Assembly: GCF_030296755.1 (NCBI RefSeq)
Contig: NZ_AP027741.1
Span: 2,481,475 to 2,545,474 of the forward strand
Source: Methylophaga marina
GTDB lineage: Bacteria; Pseudomonadota; Gammaproteobacteria; Nitrosococcales; Methylophagaceae
Direction: 5' to 3'
Length of the DNA stretch: 64,000 nucleotides
Positions 46,596-55,613 of the stretch are shown one piece after another. The position numbers were made by a program, and so were the translations under genes. The notes under the pieces were generated by a model. It had not been told where the DNA came from and did not search any database. It saw nothing but the letters and a program-made list of their open reading frames with translations. Numbering within the stretch: position 1 is the first letter of the stretch; every line of letters begins with the position of its first letter.

Positions 46596-49245
46596 TTGGC
46601 TGAACAACAAACGACAACAAAGACGACTTGTCCTTACTGCGGTGTGGGGTGTGGTGTTTTAGCAACCCCACTTGAAACTGGCACAGTACAAATTGAAGGT
46701 GATGCAGAACATCCTGCCAATTTAGGCCGTTTATGTTCTAAGGGATCGGCACTAGGCGACACTCTCGATTTGGGTAACCGTTTGCTACACCCCAAAGTTG
46801 ATGGCAAGCGAGTCTCGTGGGAGCAAGCCATAACATCAGTGGCTAGAGGCTTTAGTGAGATCATTGCTAAACACGGTCCAGAGTCTGTGGCGTTTTATGT
46901 GTCGGGCCAAGTGTTAACAGAAGATTACTATACGGCGAATAAATTGATGAAAGGGTTTATTGGTGGCGCGAACATCGACACCAATTCACGGCTGTGTATG
47001 TCATCAGCGGTGGCGGCTTACAAGCGAGCCTTTGGCAGTGACACAGTGCCCTGTAGTTATGAAGATATTGAATTAGCTGATCTTGTCGTGTTGACTGGTT
47101 CTAACTTAGCCTGGTGTCATCCTGTGATTTATCAGCGGTTGAAGCAAGCGAAAGAAGATCGCCCAGAAATGAAAGTTGTGGTGATTGACCCTCGTAAAAC
47201 AGCCACTTGTGATATTGCTGATTTACATTTGCCAGTGCGGCCAGGCTCTGATGCCACATTGTTTAATGGTTTGTTGCACTATCTAAAAAAGAAGATTATC
47301 TGGATCTTGAGTTTCTTGAAGCGCATACCGAAGGCTTTGCCTCGGCAACGTCAGTAGCAAAAGCATCCGCTGGCTCCATTCCTCAAGTGGCCGCTGTCAC
47401 AGAGTTACAAGAGCAGGACATCGTTAAGTTTTATCAGTTGTTTGCCTCAACCGAAAAAGTCGTGACAGTGTATTCCCAAGGGATCAATCAGTCGACGACA
47501 GGAACTGACAAATGTAACAGTATTATCAACTGTCATCTTGCCACTGGGCGTATTGGTCAGCCAGGCATGGGGCCGTTTTCGTTTACAGGTCAGCCCAATG
47601 CTATGGGCGGGCGAGAAGTGGGCGGCTTAAGTAATCAGTTAGCCGCGCATATGGAAATTACTAATCCTGAACATCATGATCGAGTGGCACGCTTCTGGAA
47701 AGCAGATAATTTAGCCACAGAAAATGGCGCCAAAGCCATTGATATGTTTGAGCAGATTGCCAGTGGCAAAATCAAAGCTATCTGGATTATGGCGACGAAT
47801 CCCGTTGTGAGTCTGCCTGATGCCGATAAGGTCAAAGACGCATTGAAAAAATGTGAATTGGTGGTCGTGTCTGAATGTGAGGAGAATACCGATACCACAG
47901 CGTTAGCTGATATTTTGTTACCCGCCGCAGCCTGGGGTGAGAAAGACGGTGTGGTAACCAATTCAGAAAGACGAATTAGCCGTCAGCGCTCATTCTTGCC
48001 CTTGCCGGGGGAAGCGAAACCTGACTGGTGGATTATTACTCAGCTCGCCAGGAAAATGGGATTTGAGACTGCTTTTCCATTTGAAAAATCGGCCGATGTG
48101 TTTAGAGAACATGCCCAACTGTCAGCCTTTGAAAATAATGGTGTACGTGACTTTAATATTGCCGGGCTAGCCGATATAAGTGATGAGGGCTACGACAATC
48201 TGATTCCCATACAGTGGCCAGTCATCAATAAAGCTGATAAAGGTACTGCCAGATTATTTAGCGATAAGCAGTTTTTTACCCCTTCAGGCAAAGCCAGAAT
48301 GATCAGTGTTGAACCTAAGCTGCCTTATCATCAGGTATCAGATGAATATCCCTTAGTTTTAAATACGGGTCGTATTCGTGATCAATGGCATACCATGACA
48401 CGGACAGGTAGAGCCGTCAGATTGAACGCCCATATTCCGGAGCCGATGGTTCAGGTTCATCCGCTGGATGCAGCGAATTTCCATCTAGTGGATGGTTCAC
48501 TGGCAGAAATAAAGAGTCGTTGGGGGAGATGATAGTCCGGGTTGTGGTAACCGATGAGCAACGGCCGGGCAGTATTTTTGTCCCCATCCATTGGAGTGAT
48601 CAGTACGCTTCAATGGCACGGGTTGATGCGTTAGTTGCTGCTGTTTATGACCCTATCTCTGGTCAGCCTGAGTCGAAACATACCCCTGTCAGCATACGCG
48701 CCTATAAACCTGTTTGGCATGGCTTTATTTTGTCGCGGCACCCCATCACGGTCAAAGATGCCAACTACTGGGTGAAAGTGCGTGGTGCTGAATTCTGGCG
48801 TTATGAGATTGCTGGTCAGCATGCATTAGATGAGCCGGCTAAATGGGCACAACGACACTTAGGGGAAGAGGGCGAATGGCTTGATTTTATTGATGCCAAA
48901 GCGGGACGTTATCGAGCTGGACAAATTAAACGTAACAGGCTGGAAGGCGTTGTTTTCATCGCGCCAAGTCATGATTTGCCTGCGCGTTCCTGGTTATCCC
49001 AGTTATTTAGTTTAAGCAGTCTGTCGGATGCTGACAGATACAGTTTGCTGGTCGGCCAACCCAGCCAGGGACAAAAAGATGCAGGACAAATTGTTTGCTC
49101 ATGTTTTGGTGTAGGTCAGAATACCATCAATGAAGCTATTCATTCCGGTCATGTTAATTCTGTGGATGAGATTGGTAAAAAACTGAAAGCCGGCACAAAT
49201 TGTGGGTCTTGTGTGCCTGAGTTAAAACAATTATTAGCGCGCTAA
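46596..49245 (+). CDS. nasC: Assimilatory nitrate reductase catalytic subunit; reading frame broken at two sites
   Basis: A molybdenum bis-MGD enzyme that reduces nitrate to nitrite. It starts at a TTG (MAEQQ) and shows an N-terminal [4Fe-4S] motif (CPYCGVGC, RLCSKGSAL), Mo-cofactor motifs (LTGSNLAWCHPVIYQ, IDPRKTATCDIADLHLPV, NQSTTGTDKCNSI, ATNPVVSLPDADKV), and a C-terminal BFD-like [2Fe-2S] domain (CSCFGVGQNTI, CGSCVPELKQLL). Single missing bases at 47285-47290 (A6) and 48522-48526 (G5) split it in three. Repaired, it is about 883 residues, the normal length. The first break sits at an A_AAA_AAG heptamer in the zero frame. The product is needed for nitrate assimilation with nirBD. Confidence 0.93.
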
Positions 49246-49371
49246 TGGTGAGTACTACCTTATTTAGAATACTGTCTGTCTGCAATGAAGCAGCTGAGGT
49301 GAAGTCGTTACATGGTTGATTTTAAAGCCAGTTATTTATCAATAGTGGCTTAATTTGCAGAGGAAAAAAGA
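49246..49371 (+). other. Intergenic segment before the porin, with small hairpins
   Basis: CTGC-AATGAA-GCAG forms a four-base-pair stem with a six-base loop having A at position 1 and G at position 4, as seen in ANTAR target RNAs. A second arm pair AAGCCA/TGGCTT follows at a distance. No paired hexaloop partner was found, so this is only a weak candidate leader for the ANTAR protein encoded nearby. Confidence 0.3.
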
Positions 49372-50625
49372 ATGCCAAAACTAAAAAAGCTAAGCGTGAT
49401 GTCGTTACTGAGTACAGGACTGGCGAGTATCGCTTTGCTACCTGCTACAGTCGTGGCAAATGACAGCTTTTACGAAGCTTTAACGGGGGGCAAGGTCAGT
49501 TTTTCAGCCCGCTTACGGTATGAGTCGGTTGATCAGGATAATAGTTTAAAAGATACCGATGCTGTCACCTTACGTACAACTTTAGGTTACAAGACAGGTG
49601 ATTTCCATGGCTTTGGTGCCTTTCTTGAACTCGAAGATGTGTCGGATTTGGCAGGCAATTATGAAGAGTACCCACAAACAGCAGTTAAAAAGTACTCAGT
49701 TATAGCCGATCCGAATGGCACAGAAGTCAACCAGGCTTATCTGAGTTATAACGGTTTTAATACAGAGGTGAAGTTAGGTAGACAAGAGCTGACCTATCGC
49801 GATGCACCATTTCATCGTTTTATCGGTAATGTGCTTTGGCGTCAAAATCATCAATCCTTTGATGCTGTGAGTCTAAGCAATACATCTATTCAAGATTTTA
49901 AATTAAGTTATGCCTATATCAACAAGGTGAATACGATCTTTGGCGATGATTTGACGGCTGGTTTGATAGATGATGGGGTGATTGATATGGATAGTCACCT
50001 GTTTAATGTGCAATATTCAGGCTTATCCATTGGCAAATTAGAAGCCTACAGTTATTTGCTGGATTATGAAGATGCGGCTAAAGATAACGCCAACGCAACA
50101 GCAACTTATGGTGTGAGATTATCCGGTGCTAAACCAGTTAATGAAGATTTTGCAGCTATTTATACAGCGGAGTATGCAACACAACATGACTATGCCGATG
50201 GCAAAATGGACCCTCAGGATTACTACTTATTCGAACTCGGTGGTAAATATCAAGGTTGGTTAGCAAAGCTATCTTATGAAGTGCAAGAGGGTGATGGCAC
50301 CTATAGTTTTAAAACACCTTTAGGGACGAACCATGCTTTTCAAGGCTGGGCTGATGTCTTTTTAACCACGCCAAACGCAGGTCTTATTGATACTTATTTC
50401 ACCGTCGTGGGTAATGTGGCAGGTGCAAAACTGATTGCGGTGTACCATGATTTTGAAACGTATAAAGGCAGCCTTGATGCGGGTAATGAGTTTGATGTGA
50501 TGTTGCAAAAAACCTTTATGGAACATTACACGCTAGGTATCTCTTATGCCGACTACAATGCCGACAAAGAATTCGGTGGGATGGATACGGATAAATTCTG
50601 GTTATACGGACAGCTAAAGTTCTAA
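49372..50625 (+). CDS. Outer-membrane porin-like protein (alginate-export/OprB-like barrel)
   Basis: A signal peptide ends near VVANDSF (residue 28). The rest is a 417-residue beta barrel rich in Tyr, Gly and Asp, with the strand pairs VSFSARLRYESVDQ, RTTLGYKTGDFHGFGAFLEL and EVKLGRQELTYRDAPFHRFIGNV (shown in short form). It ends in LYGQLKF with the terminal Phe of outer-membrane barrels. Similar porins are common next to nitrate assimilation genes and may admit nitrate. It lies downstream of nasC and may be co-transcribed. Confidence 0.8.
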   Translation: MPKLKKLSVMSLLSTGLASIALLPATVVANDSFYEALTGGKVSFSARLRYESVDQDNSLKDTDAVTLRTTLGYKTGDFHGFGAFLELEDVSDLAGNYEEYPQTAVKKYSVIADPNGTEVNQAYLSYNGFNTEVKLGRQELTYRDAPFHRFIGNVLWRQNHQSFDAVSLSNTSIQDFKLSYAYINKVNTIFGDDLTAGLIDDGVIDMDSHLFNVQYSGLSIGKLEAYSYLLDYEDAAKDNANATATYGVRLSGAKPVNEDFAAIYTAEYATQHDYADGKMDPQDYYLFELGGKYQGWLAKLSYEVQEGDGTYSFKTPLGTNHAFQGWADVFLTTPNAGLIDTYFTVVGNVAGAKLIAVYHDFETYKGSLDAGNEFDVMLQKTFMEHYTLGISYADYNADKEFGGMDTDKFWLYGQLKF

Positions 50626-50641
50626 AAAATACTCCTCATTG

Positions 50642-50666
50642 AGCCGGGCACTGCCCGGCTTTTTTT
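50642..50666 (+). terminator. Rho-independent terminator
   Basis: AGCCGGGC-ACT-GCCCGGCT followed by seven T residues, at the end of the nirBD-nasC-porin unit. Confidence 0.94.
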
Positions 50667-50678
50667 GCCTGTTTAATC

Positions 50679-50695
50679 TGCACCAGAATTGTTCA
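50679..50695 (+). promoter_or_regulatory. Weak NtrC-like half-site
   Basis: TGCACCAGAATTGTTCA has a perfect left half (TGCACC) and a poor right half. It lies about 118 bp before the predicted start of the downstream sigma54 promoter, the same distance as in the other two nitrogen promoters, but a second site 20 bp away is not evident. Confidence 0.35.
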
Positions 50696-50778
50696 TCAGT
50701 CCTATCAATAACACCATTTTGAAGCAGTTTATGTACCACTTAAATTTCTAAGTGTCTGTATTTGAATAAGTATTTTTT

Positions 50779-50794
50779 TGGCACACCTTATGCA
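50779..50794 (+). promoter_or_regulatory. Sigma54 (RpoN) -24/-12 promoter of the 37-codon ORF/NIT/ANTAR unit
   Basis: TGGCAC-ACCTT-ATGCA matches the sigma54 consensus with one mismatch at -14. The predicted start is near 50805, about 27 bases before the small ORF. Confidence 0.68.
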
Positions 50795-50831
50795 GTTTAT
50801 TACCTGAGTCCACTAATGCAAGGAGCATGTC

Positions 50832-50945
50832 ATGGGATATTTTGTTGACTTAATGATGGTAGTGAAAGAAGTAGTGAAGTTGATTTTTATGGTAATGATT
50901 TCGCCTTTAGGGATTATGGCAGGCTATCTCGCAACCTGGGAATGA
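50832..50945 (+). CDS. 37-residue hydrophobic protein ahead of the NIT sensor
   Basis: ATG at 50832 is preceded by AAGGAG at ideal distance, and the frame ends with TGA at 50943-50945. The peptide MGYFVDLMMVVKEVVKLIFM and onward contains one membrane helix with scattered Lys and a short tail. It lies directly behind a sigma54-type promoter and 33 bases before the NIT gene. Small membrane proteins often pair with membrane sensors; a role as partner or regulator is inferred only from position. No family was recognised. Confidence 0.65.
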   Translation: MGYFVDLMMVVKEVVKLIFMVMISPLGIMAGYLATWE

Positions 50946-50978
50946 CACCGTTCTAGCTAATTTCACTGGAGAACAAAG

Positions 50979-51842
50979 ATGTATCCATTGATCATCGGTG
51001 GCGTAGTTGTCACTGGCATGCTTTTTATCGTTTATAAACTGCTGTCTGAGCGTTATCAGCTCAGACAGCGAGTTAAACGAGGCATATTACTAACCAACCA
51101 TTTACGGTTGGTGGTTGAACATTGCCAAAAACATCGTGGCACAAGCAATGCGGTAGTCAGTGGGAATGAGAAATTATTGCCACAAATGATTCAGTTACAG
51201 AATGATATCGACAATCTGATTGGTAGTGATATGAGTCAATCACTATCAGATTTTCCTCAATGGCAATCTTTCATAGAGCATTGGCCAAGGCTTAAACAGC
51301 ACGCTTTGGCTAGGGATCTGACGCCACAGAATATTGTCAGACAGCATAGTCTGATGATCGATGGTCAGCTCATGCTGCTGGATGAGGTCATGAGAGCATA
51401 CGATTTACATCGATTGATGCTCGACTCATGTACACGGGTTTCCGAAATTTGTATTGATACTTTACGAGTTGCAGAGACTCTCGGCTACACAAGAGCAATC
51501 GGATCAGGTGTTTGTGCTCGAGGTACGTGCTTGGCCGCTGACCGAATCTTGCTTGAGTTTTTACGTATTTCAGTCAAAACCACATCTGAACGATTACTGT
51601 CTGAAGTTAAATTAATAAACAACACTGATCTGACTTCTTCCTTGGAAACATCCTCTACCGCCATTCGCCAGCAAATAGATGCTTTGCTGGAAATGGTTGA
51701 TAAACGCGTGCTTCAGCGAGGTCAGTTGAAGCTTGATAGTCATGAATATTTTACTCTCTCTACGCGGGCAATTGATGAAGTGCTGAAGATTTTCAGCATC
51801 ATTATTCAATATGCCTCCAAACAACACACCAGAATGATATGA
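50979..51842 (+). CDS. Membrane-anchored NIT-domain nitrate/nitrite sensor-like protein
   Basis: The 287-residue protein has one N-terminal membrane segment (about residues 3-20) and then an all-helical domain resembling the NIT nitrate-sensing domain of NasR. It contains HCQKHRGTSNAVVSG near residue 50, similar to the QxERGxSxGxL pattern, and an Arg-rich helix RISVKTTSERLL near 190. In NasR this domain is fused to ANTAR; here the ANTAR module is a separate gene whose start overlaps this stop by four bases. The Arg residues that bind nitrate cannot be aligned with certainty by eye. Confidence 0.7.
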   Translation: MYPLIIGGVVVTGMLFIVYKLLSERYQLRQRVKRGILLTNHLRLVVEHCQKHRGTSNAVVSGNEKLLPQMIQLQNDIDNLIGSDMSQSLSDFPQWQSFIEHWPRLKQHALARDLTPQNIVRQHSLMIDGQLMLLDEVMRAYDLHRLMLDSCTRVSEICIDTLRVAETLGYTRAIGSGVCARGTCLAADRILLEFLRISVKTTSERLLSEVKLINNTDLTSSLETSSTAIRQQIDALLEMVDKRVLQRGQLKLDSHEYFTLSTRAIDEVLKIFSIIIQYASKQHTRMI

Positions 51843-52462
51843 GCAATGCTGCTATGAATACAGTCACGAAAACGATTAACACGGTAGTTATCAGTGAATT
51901 TACGGAATTTATGAATACACTGCAAAGAGTCTTTGAAAACACTGATTATAAAGTGATTTTCGAAGCCACCAATTTGCAACAGTTACTTAACCTGAAGTGG
52001 ACTATCGAGCCCGATTTGATTATTGCCATTATGAATACCAGCGATAGTCAGCTTCTGAGTAAATTTAAGATCATTAATGAACGCTTTCCATTGCCCATCG
52101 TGATATTTACATACGATGACCGTGATGAAGCGATTGAAGAAGCCATTGAGGCTGGGGTGAGTGCTTATATAGTTGATGGTTTTCATGAAAATCGTATCCA
52201 TGCCATCTTGCGAACGGCAATGGCTCGGTTTAAACAAGTACAAAGTATGCAGAAACAGCTGAAAGATTTAAAAACGTCTTTGGCTGATAGGAAAATTATT
52301 GATAGAGCAAAAGGCCTCATTATGGAGCAACGTAAATGCACCGAGAACGAAGCCTATAGTCTGATGCGAACTTCAGCCATGAACCAGAATATGAGATTAG
52401 GCCAATTAGCTCAGAATATTTTAGCGGCGGCTAACTTACTTGAGCCACAAAAAAATGCATAA
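51839..52462 (+). CDS. Response-regulator-like protein with ANTAR RNA-binding domain (NasT-like)
   Basis: The 207-residue protein begins with a receiver-like fold: IVISEFTEFMNTLQRV-type start, LIIAIMNTSDSQLLS where the phospho-Asp would be, and VIFTYDDRDEAI. The C-terminal ANTAR domain contains RAKGLIMEQRKCTENEAYSLMR and LAQNILAAANLL. The phospho-acceptor Asp is replaced by Asn in the IMNTS segment, so the receiver may work without phosphorylation. ANTAR proteins bind twin hairpins and prevent termination. The partner NIT sensor is encoded just upstream and may control it. A terminator follows. Confidence 0.85.
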   Translation: MSNAAMNTVTKTINTVVISEFTEFMNTLQRVFENTDYKVIFEATNLQQLLNLKWTIEPDLIIAIMNTSDSQLLSKFKIINERFPLPIVIFTYDDRDEAIEEAIEAGVSAYIVDGFHENRIHAILRTAMARFKQVQSMQKQLKDLKTSLADRKIIDRAKGLIMEQRKCTENEAYSLMRTSAMNQNMRLGQLAQNILAAANLLEPQKNA

Positions 52463-52490
52463 GTTCTGATGAAATAGTAATAGAACGTCA

Positions 52491-52526
52491 CAGCCACTTC
52501 AGTGATGAAGTGGCTGTTTTGTTTTA
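52491..52526 (+). terminator. Rho-independent terminator after the ANTAR gene
   Basis: CAGCCACTTCA-GTGA-TGAAGTGGCTG followed by TTTTGTTTT. Confidence 0.9.
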
Positions 52527-52725
52527 TGGTTATTTTGTTAGCGGATGTCGGTCGTTATTCTATTTTGGTTTTTGATTGGCTTCATGAGGGTATGAGGAAG
52601 GGTGAGGATGGCCAATTAATGGTTGAGTTTGATGATGGTAGTAATTGAAAACTATACCTATTAAGATTAAGGCTACGGTAATGCTTAAACGCCATTACAG
52701 ACAAACAAGAAAGGTACAAACAGGT

Positions 52726-53964
52726 ATGACGGAATTGTCATTCAAGGAGGATCATTATGAAGCGGCTTATGAGTCTCTCTGCCTGAGGTCAGTTTTTCAG
52801 CCAATCTTTAGCATCGCTCATCGAAAAGCTGTGGGATACGAAGGACTGGTTCGTGCCGCGGATGTCTCTGGGAACCCCGTGACACCACAAGAATTGATGA
52901 GAAAAAACACGGCATCCGATCAACAGCTGATTCTTGATAGGACCTGTCGTCTATTACATGCCTGTAATTTTTCTCAACACCCCGCCAATGATGCTTGGTT
53001 ATTTTTAAATCTTAATTCCCAATGTTTAATTTCGGAACGTCCCGATATTGGATTTATGCAAACGCTGATGCGCGAGAGTGACTTACCATCAAGGCGCATT
53101 GTGATTGAAATTTTAGAAAGTGAAATTGATAACCGCGATTACTTACGGGAGTTGATTACGCATTTTCGTCAAATGGGCTGTTTGATTGCGATTGATGATT
53201 TTGGTGCTGGCCACTCTAATTTTGATCGTATTTGGGATTTACAGCCTGATATTGTCAAGATTGACCGTAGCTTAGTAAAAAAAGCAGGCCACTCAATGAA
53301 AGTGGAAAGGATTCTGACCGGCATTGTCTCGCTCATTCATGAGACCGGAAGTTTGGTGGTTATTGAGGGTGTTGAGACTGAAAAAGAAGCCTTGGTTGCG
53401 ATTTCCAGTAACGCAGATATGGTTCAGGGGTTTTATTTTGCTAAGCCAAAGCCTGATCTCCAGCAGGAGATTGATTTCGGTCAAGCTATGGATAAGTTAC
53501 TTCATCAACATCAGAATGTACGAAGCCAATATAATCGAAAGCTTCAACAACATTTCCGCACCTTTGAGTTGATATTTGAAAAAGAGCTCGACGCGTTTAA
53601 ACAAGGGGCATCTTTTGAAGACTGTGGTCACGCCCTATTTGATGATGCCAGAGCTGTACGTTGTTACCTGCTTGATGAGTCTGGCTACCAGATTGGCCGA
53701 AGTCTGAACTCACCCAAATATACAGCCAAACTGGATATTCGTTTTACACCGCTACTTTCTGGTGTCAATGCTAACTGGTCACATCGACATTACCATTTCA
53801 GAGCCATACAAAATCCGAATATGACTCAGATAAGTCGTCCATACCTGTCGGTAGCCGGTTCTCATATGTGTATCACCGTTTCACAAGCAGTGGTTGTTAG
53901 TGGCAAGACATATGTTTTCTGCTGTGATTTAGACTGGCCCGACGAAGATCAGCCCATCAGTTGA
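52726..53964 (+). CDS. EAL-domain c-di-GMP phosphodiesterase with YkuI_C-like C-terminal sensor
   Basis: Active-site signatures are complete: YEGLVR, FLNLNSQ, EILESEID, AIDDFGAGHSNFDR, IVKIDRSLV, VIEGVETEKEA and MVQGFYFAKP, so hydrolysis of c-di-GMP to pGpG is expected. The C-terminal part (from about residue 270) resembles the YkuI_C ligand-binding domain (a PAS/Cache-like fold, ending DLDWPDEDQP). Start: ATG at 52726 (MTELSF) or 52681 (MLKRHYRQ); the latter also has an AAGG at good spacing, so the first 15 residues are uncertain. It lies among nitrogen genes, suggesting a link between nitrogen status and c-di-GMP. Confidence 0.87.
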   Translation: MTELSFKEDHYEAAYESLCLRSVFQPIFSIAHRKAVGYEGLVRAADVSGNPVTPQELMRKNTASDQQLILDRTCRLLHACNFSQHPANDAWLFLNLNSQCLISERPDIGFMQTLMRESDLPSRRIVIEILESEIDNRDYLRELITHFRQMGCLIAIDDFGAGHSNFDRIWDLQPDIVKIDRSLVKKAGHSMKVERILTGIVSLIHETGSLVVIEGVETEKEALVAISSNADMVQGFYFAKPKPDLQQEIDFGQAMDKLLHQHQNVRSQYNRKLQQHFRTFELIFEKELDAFKQGASFEDCGHALFDDARAVRCYLLDESGYQIGRSLNSPKYTAKLDIRFTPLLSGVNANWSHRHYHFRAIQNPNMTQISRPYLSVAGSHMCITVSQAVVVSGKTYVFCCDLDWPDEDQPIS

Positions 53965-53969
53965 GATAA

Positions 53970-54006
53970 CGCACTTATACTGTGCGCAATGCACCAAATT
54001 AGCAGC
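53970..54006 (+). promoter_or_regulatory. Two NtrC-like enhancer sites upstream of the nitrate transporter gene
   Basis: CGCACTTATACTGTGCG (53970-53986) has both NtrC half-sites with the correct N7 spacing. TGCACCAAATTAGCAGC (53990-54006) keeps a perfect left half. Centres are 20 bp apart, the same as at nirB, and about 98 and 118 bp before the expected start site. Confidence 0.65.
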
Positions 54007-54069
54007 TAAATATGCATTCAGGATGCGCATTTGTTTTTCTAAGTATATATAAATCAATAGGTTATGTTT

Positions 54070-54084
54070 TGGCATGATTCCCGC
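54070..54084 (+). promoter_or_regulatory. Sigma54 (RpoN) -24/-12 promoter of the nitrate transporter gene
   Basis: TGGCAT-GATTC-CCGC: the invariant GG and GC are in register, but -12 has CC instead of TT. Taken with two NtrC-like sites at the right distance, it is a fair candidate. Expected start is near 54096. Confidence 0.55.
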
Positions 54085-54132
54085 TATTCGAACATGGACC
54101 CATTCCGGTATGTTCAAAAGAGAGCTGAATTT

Positions 54133-55599
54133 ATGTCCAATAACAAACTCAATTTATTATCTTTCAAAGATAATATTCGTACCCTTCATCTTACCTGGAT
54201 AGCCTTTTTCATCAGTTTTGTGGTGTGGTTTAATCATGCACCATTGTTGATGGCTATCAAAGATACGCTTGGCCTCGATAGTCAGCAGATAAAAACGTTA
54301 CTGATACTCAATGTCGCCTTGACTATCCCTGCTCGAATAGTGGTTGGTATGCTAGTGGATAAGTACGGTCCTAAGATCATGTACTCACTACTGCTCGGCA
54401 TTTCAAGCATGATTTGTTTTTTCTTTGCACTTGCAGATAGTTTTGAACAACTCGCTCTTGCCCGTTTTCTACTGGGCTTTGTCGGTGCCGGGTTTGTTAT
54501 TGGCATACGCATGATTTCTGAATGGTTTCCAGCCAAGCAAGTGGGATTAGCGGAAGGTATTTATGGTGGTTGGGGTAATTTCGGTTCAGCCGCAGCGGCA
54601 ATGTCACTGCCCACCATTGTATTATTATTTGGTGGTGAGGATGGCTGGCGTTATGCCATTGGCCTGACTGGTGCCATTGCGCTTGTTTATGCTTTTATTT
54701 ATTACAATACTGTGTCTGACACGCCTCAGGGATCGACATATTTCAAACCGAAAAAAACGGGTGCGATGGAAGTAACCAGTAAAGGCGATTTCTTTCTCTA
54801 TATCGTTATGAATATTCCCATGTATGCGGCCTTGGCCTTATTAGCATGGAAGTTGTCACCCAGTGGGGTCAGTTTGCTCTCCAGCGAAATCACCCTCGCG
54901 ATTTATGTCGGTTTAGTGGTGTTATTTTTCTATCAGGTGTATCACATTTATCAAATTAACAAAGATGTGTTTGTTAAAGAAACACCAGAAATTCACCGTT
55001 ACAAATTCAAACAAGTGGCCGTGTTGGATTTAGCCTATCTGGCGACATTTGGTTCTGAATTAGCCGTTGTGTCAATGTTGCCTCTGTTTTTCAGTGAAAC
55101 GTTTGATATTAGTGCTGTTCAGGCTGGTTTACTCGCCTCTGGCTTTGCTTTTATGAATCTGGTATCTAGACCTATCGGTGGTTTGTTTAGTGATCGTCTG
55201 GGTCGTAAGAAAACACTGACCATTTGTATCAGCGGTCTGGCGGTAGGCTATTTTGTGATGGGTATGATTACACCAGAGTGGTTCATTGTGTTGGCTGTAT
55301 TGGCAACCATGGCATGCTCGTTCTTTGTGCAAGCGGGAGAGGGCGCTGTGTTCGCGGTAGTACCACTGGTTCAACGTCGATTGACCGGACAAGTAGCCGG
55401 TATGGCGGGTGCTTATGGTAATGTGGGCGCTGTCACGTTTCTGACCGTGCTGTCACTTGTTTCTGCACAAACCTTCTTCTTTGTGATTTGTGCGACAGCG
55501 GTTGTGACCTTGATCGCGGTGCAGTTTATGGATGAGCCTCGCGGACAAATGGCCGAGGTCTTACCAGACGGGTCGATTCAAATGATAGATGTGCATTAA
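54133..55599 (+). CDS. nasA: Nitrate/nitrite transporter (NarK/NasA family MFS)
   Basis: The start is set at the ATG at 54133 ([16 protein letters not shown]), because the frame before it overlaps the promoter and the family begins with this motif. The 488-residue major-facilitator protein has about 12 helices. It shows [20 protein letters not shown], the MFS loop [16 protein letters not shown], and the nitrate signature [16 protein letters not shown] plus GAYGNVGAV near the end, both Gly-rich motifs of NarK. It imports nitrate for NasC and is followed after 14 bases by the PP2C-kinase gene, as in Pseudomonas. Confidence 0.93.
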   Translation: MSNNKLNLLSFKDNIRTLHLTWIAFFISFVVWFNHAPLLMAIKDTLGLDSQQIKTLLILNVALTIPARIVVGMLVDKYGPKIMYSLLLGISSMICFFFALADSFEQLALARFLLGFVGAGFVIGIRMISEWFPAKQVGLAEGIYGGWGNFGSAAAAMSLPTIVLLFGGEDGWRYAIGLTGAIALVYAFIYYNTVSDTPQGSTYFKPKKTGAMEVTSKGDFFLYIVMNIPMYAALALLAWKLSPSGVSLLSSEITLAIYVGLVVLFFYQVYHIYQINKDVFVKETPEIHRYKFKQVAVLDLAYLATFGSELAVVSMLPLFFSETFDISAVQAGLLASGFAFMNLVSRPIGGLFSDRLGRKKTLTICISGLAVGYFVMGMITPEWFIVLAVLATMACSFFVQAGEGAVFAVVPLVQRRLTGQVAGMAGAYGNVGAVTFLTVLSLVSAQTFFFVICATAVVTLIAVQFMDEPRGQMAEVLPDGSIQMIDVH

Positions 55600-55613
55600 T
55601 CGTCAGGACGGAT

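Noticed and set aside
46596..49245. nasC as a decayed pseudogene
   Set aside because: Only two single-base homopolymer changes, all catalytic motifs intact and all neighbours of the pathway intact, so a sequencing or assembly error is more likely.
54064..54132. Longer N-terminus of the nitrate transporter
   Set aside because: The segment overlaps the predicted promoter and start site; the family N-terminus begins at the ATG at 54133.
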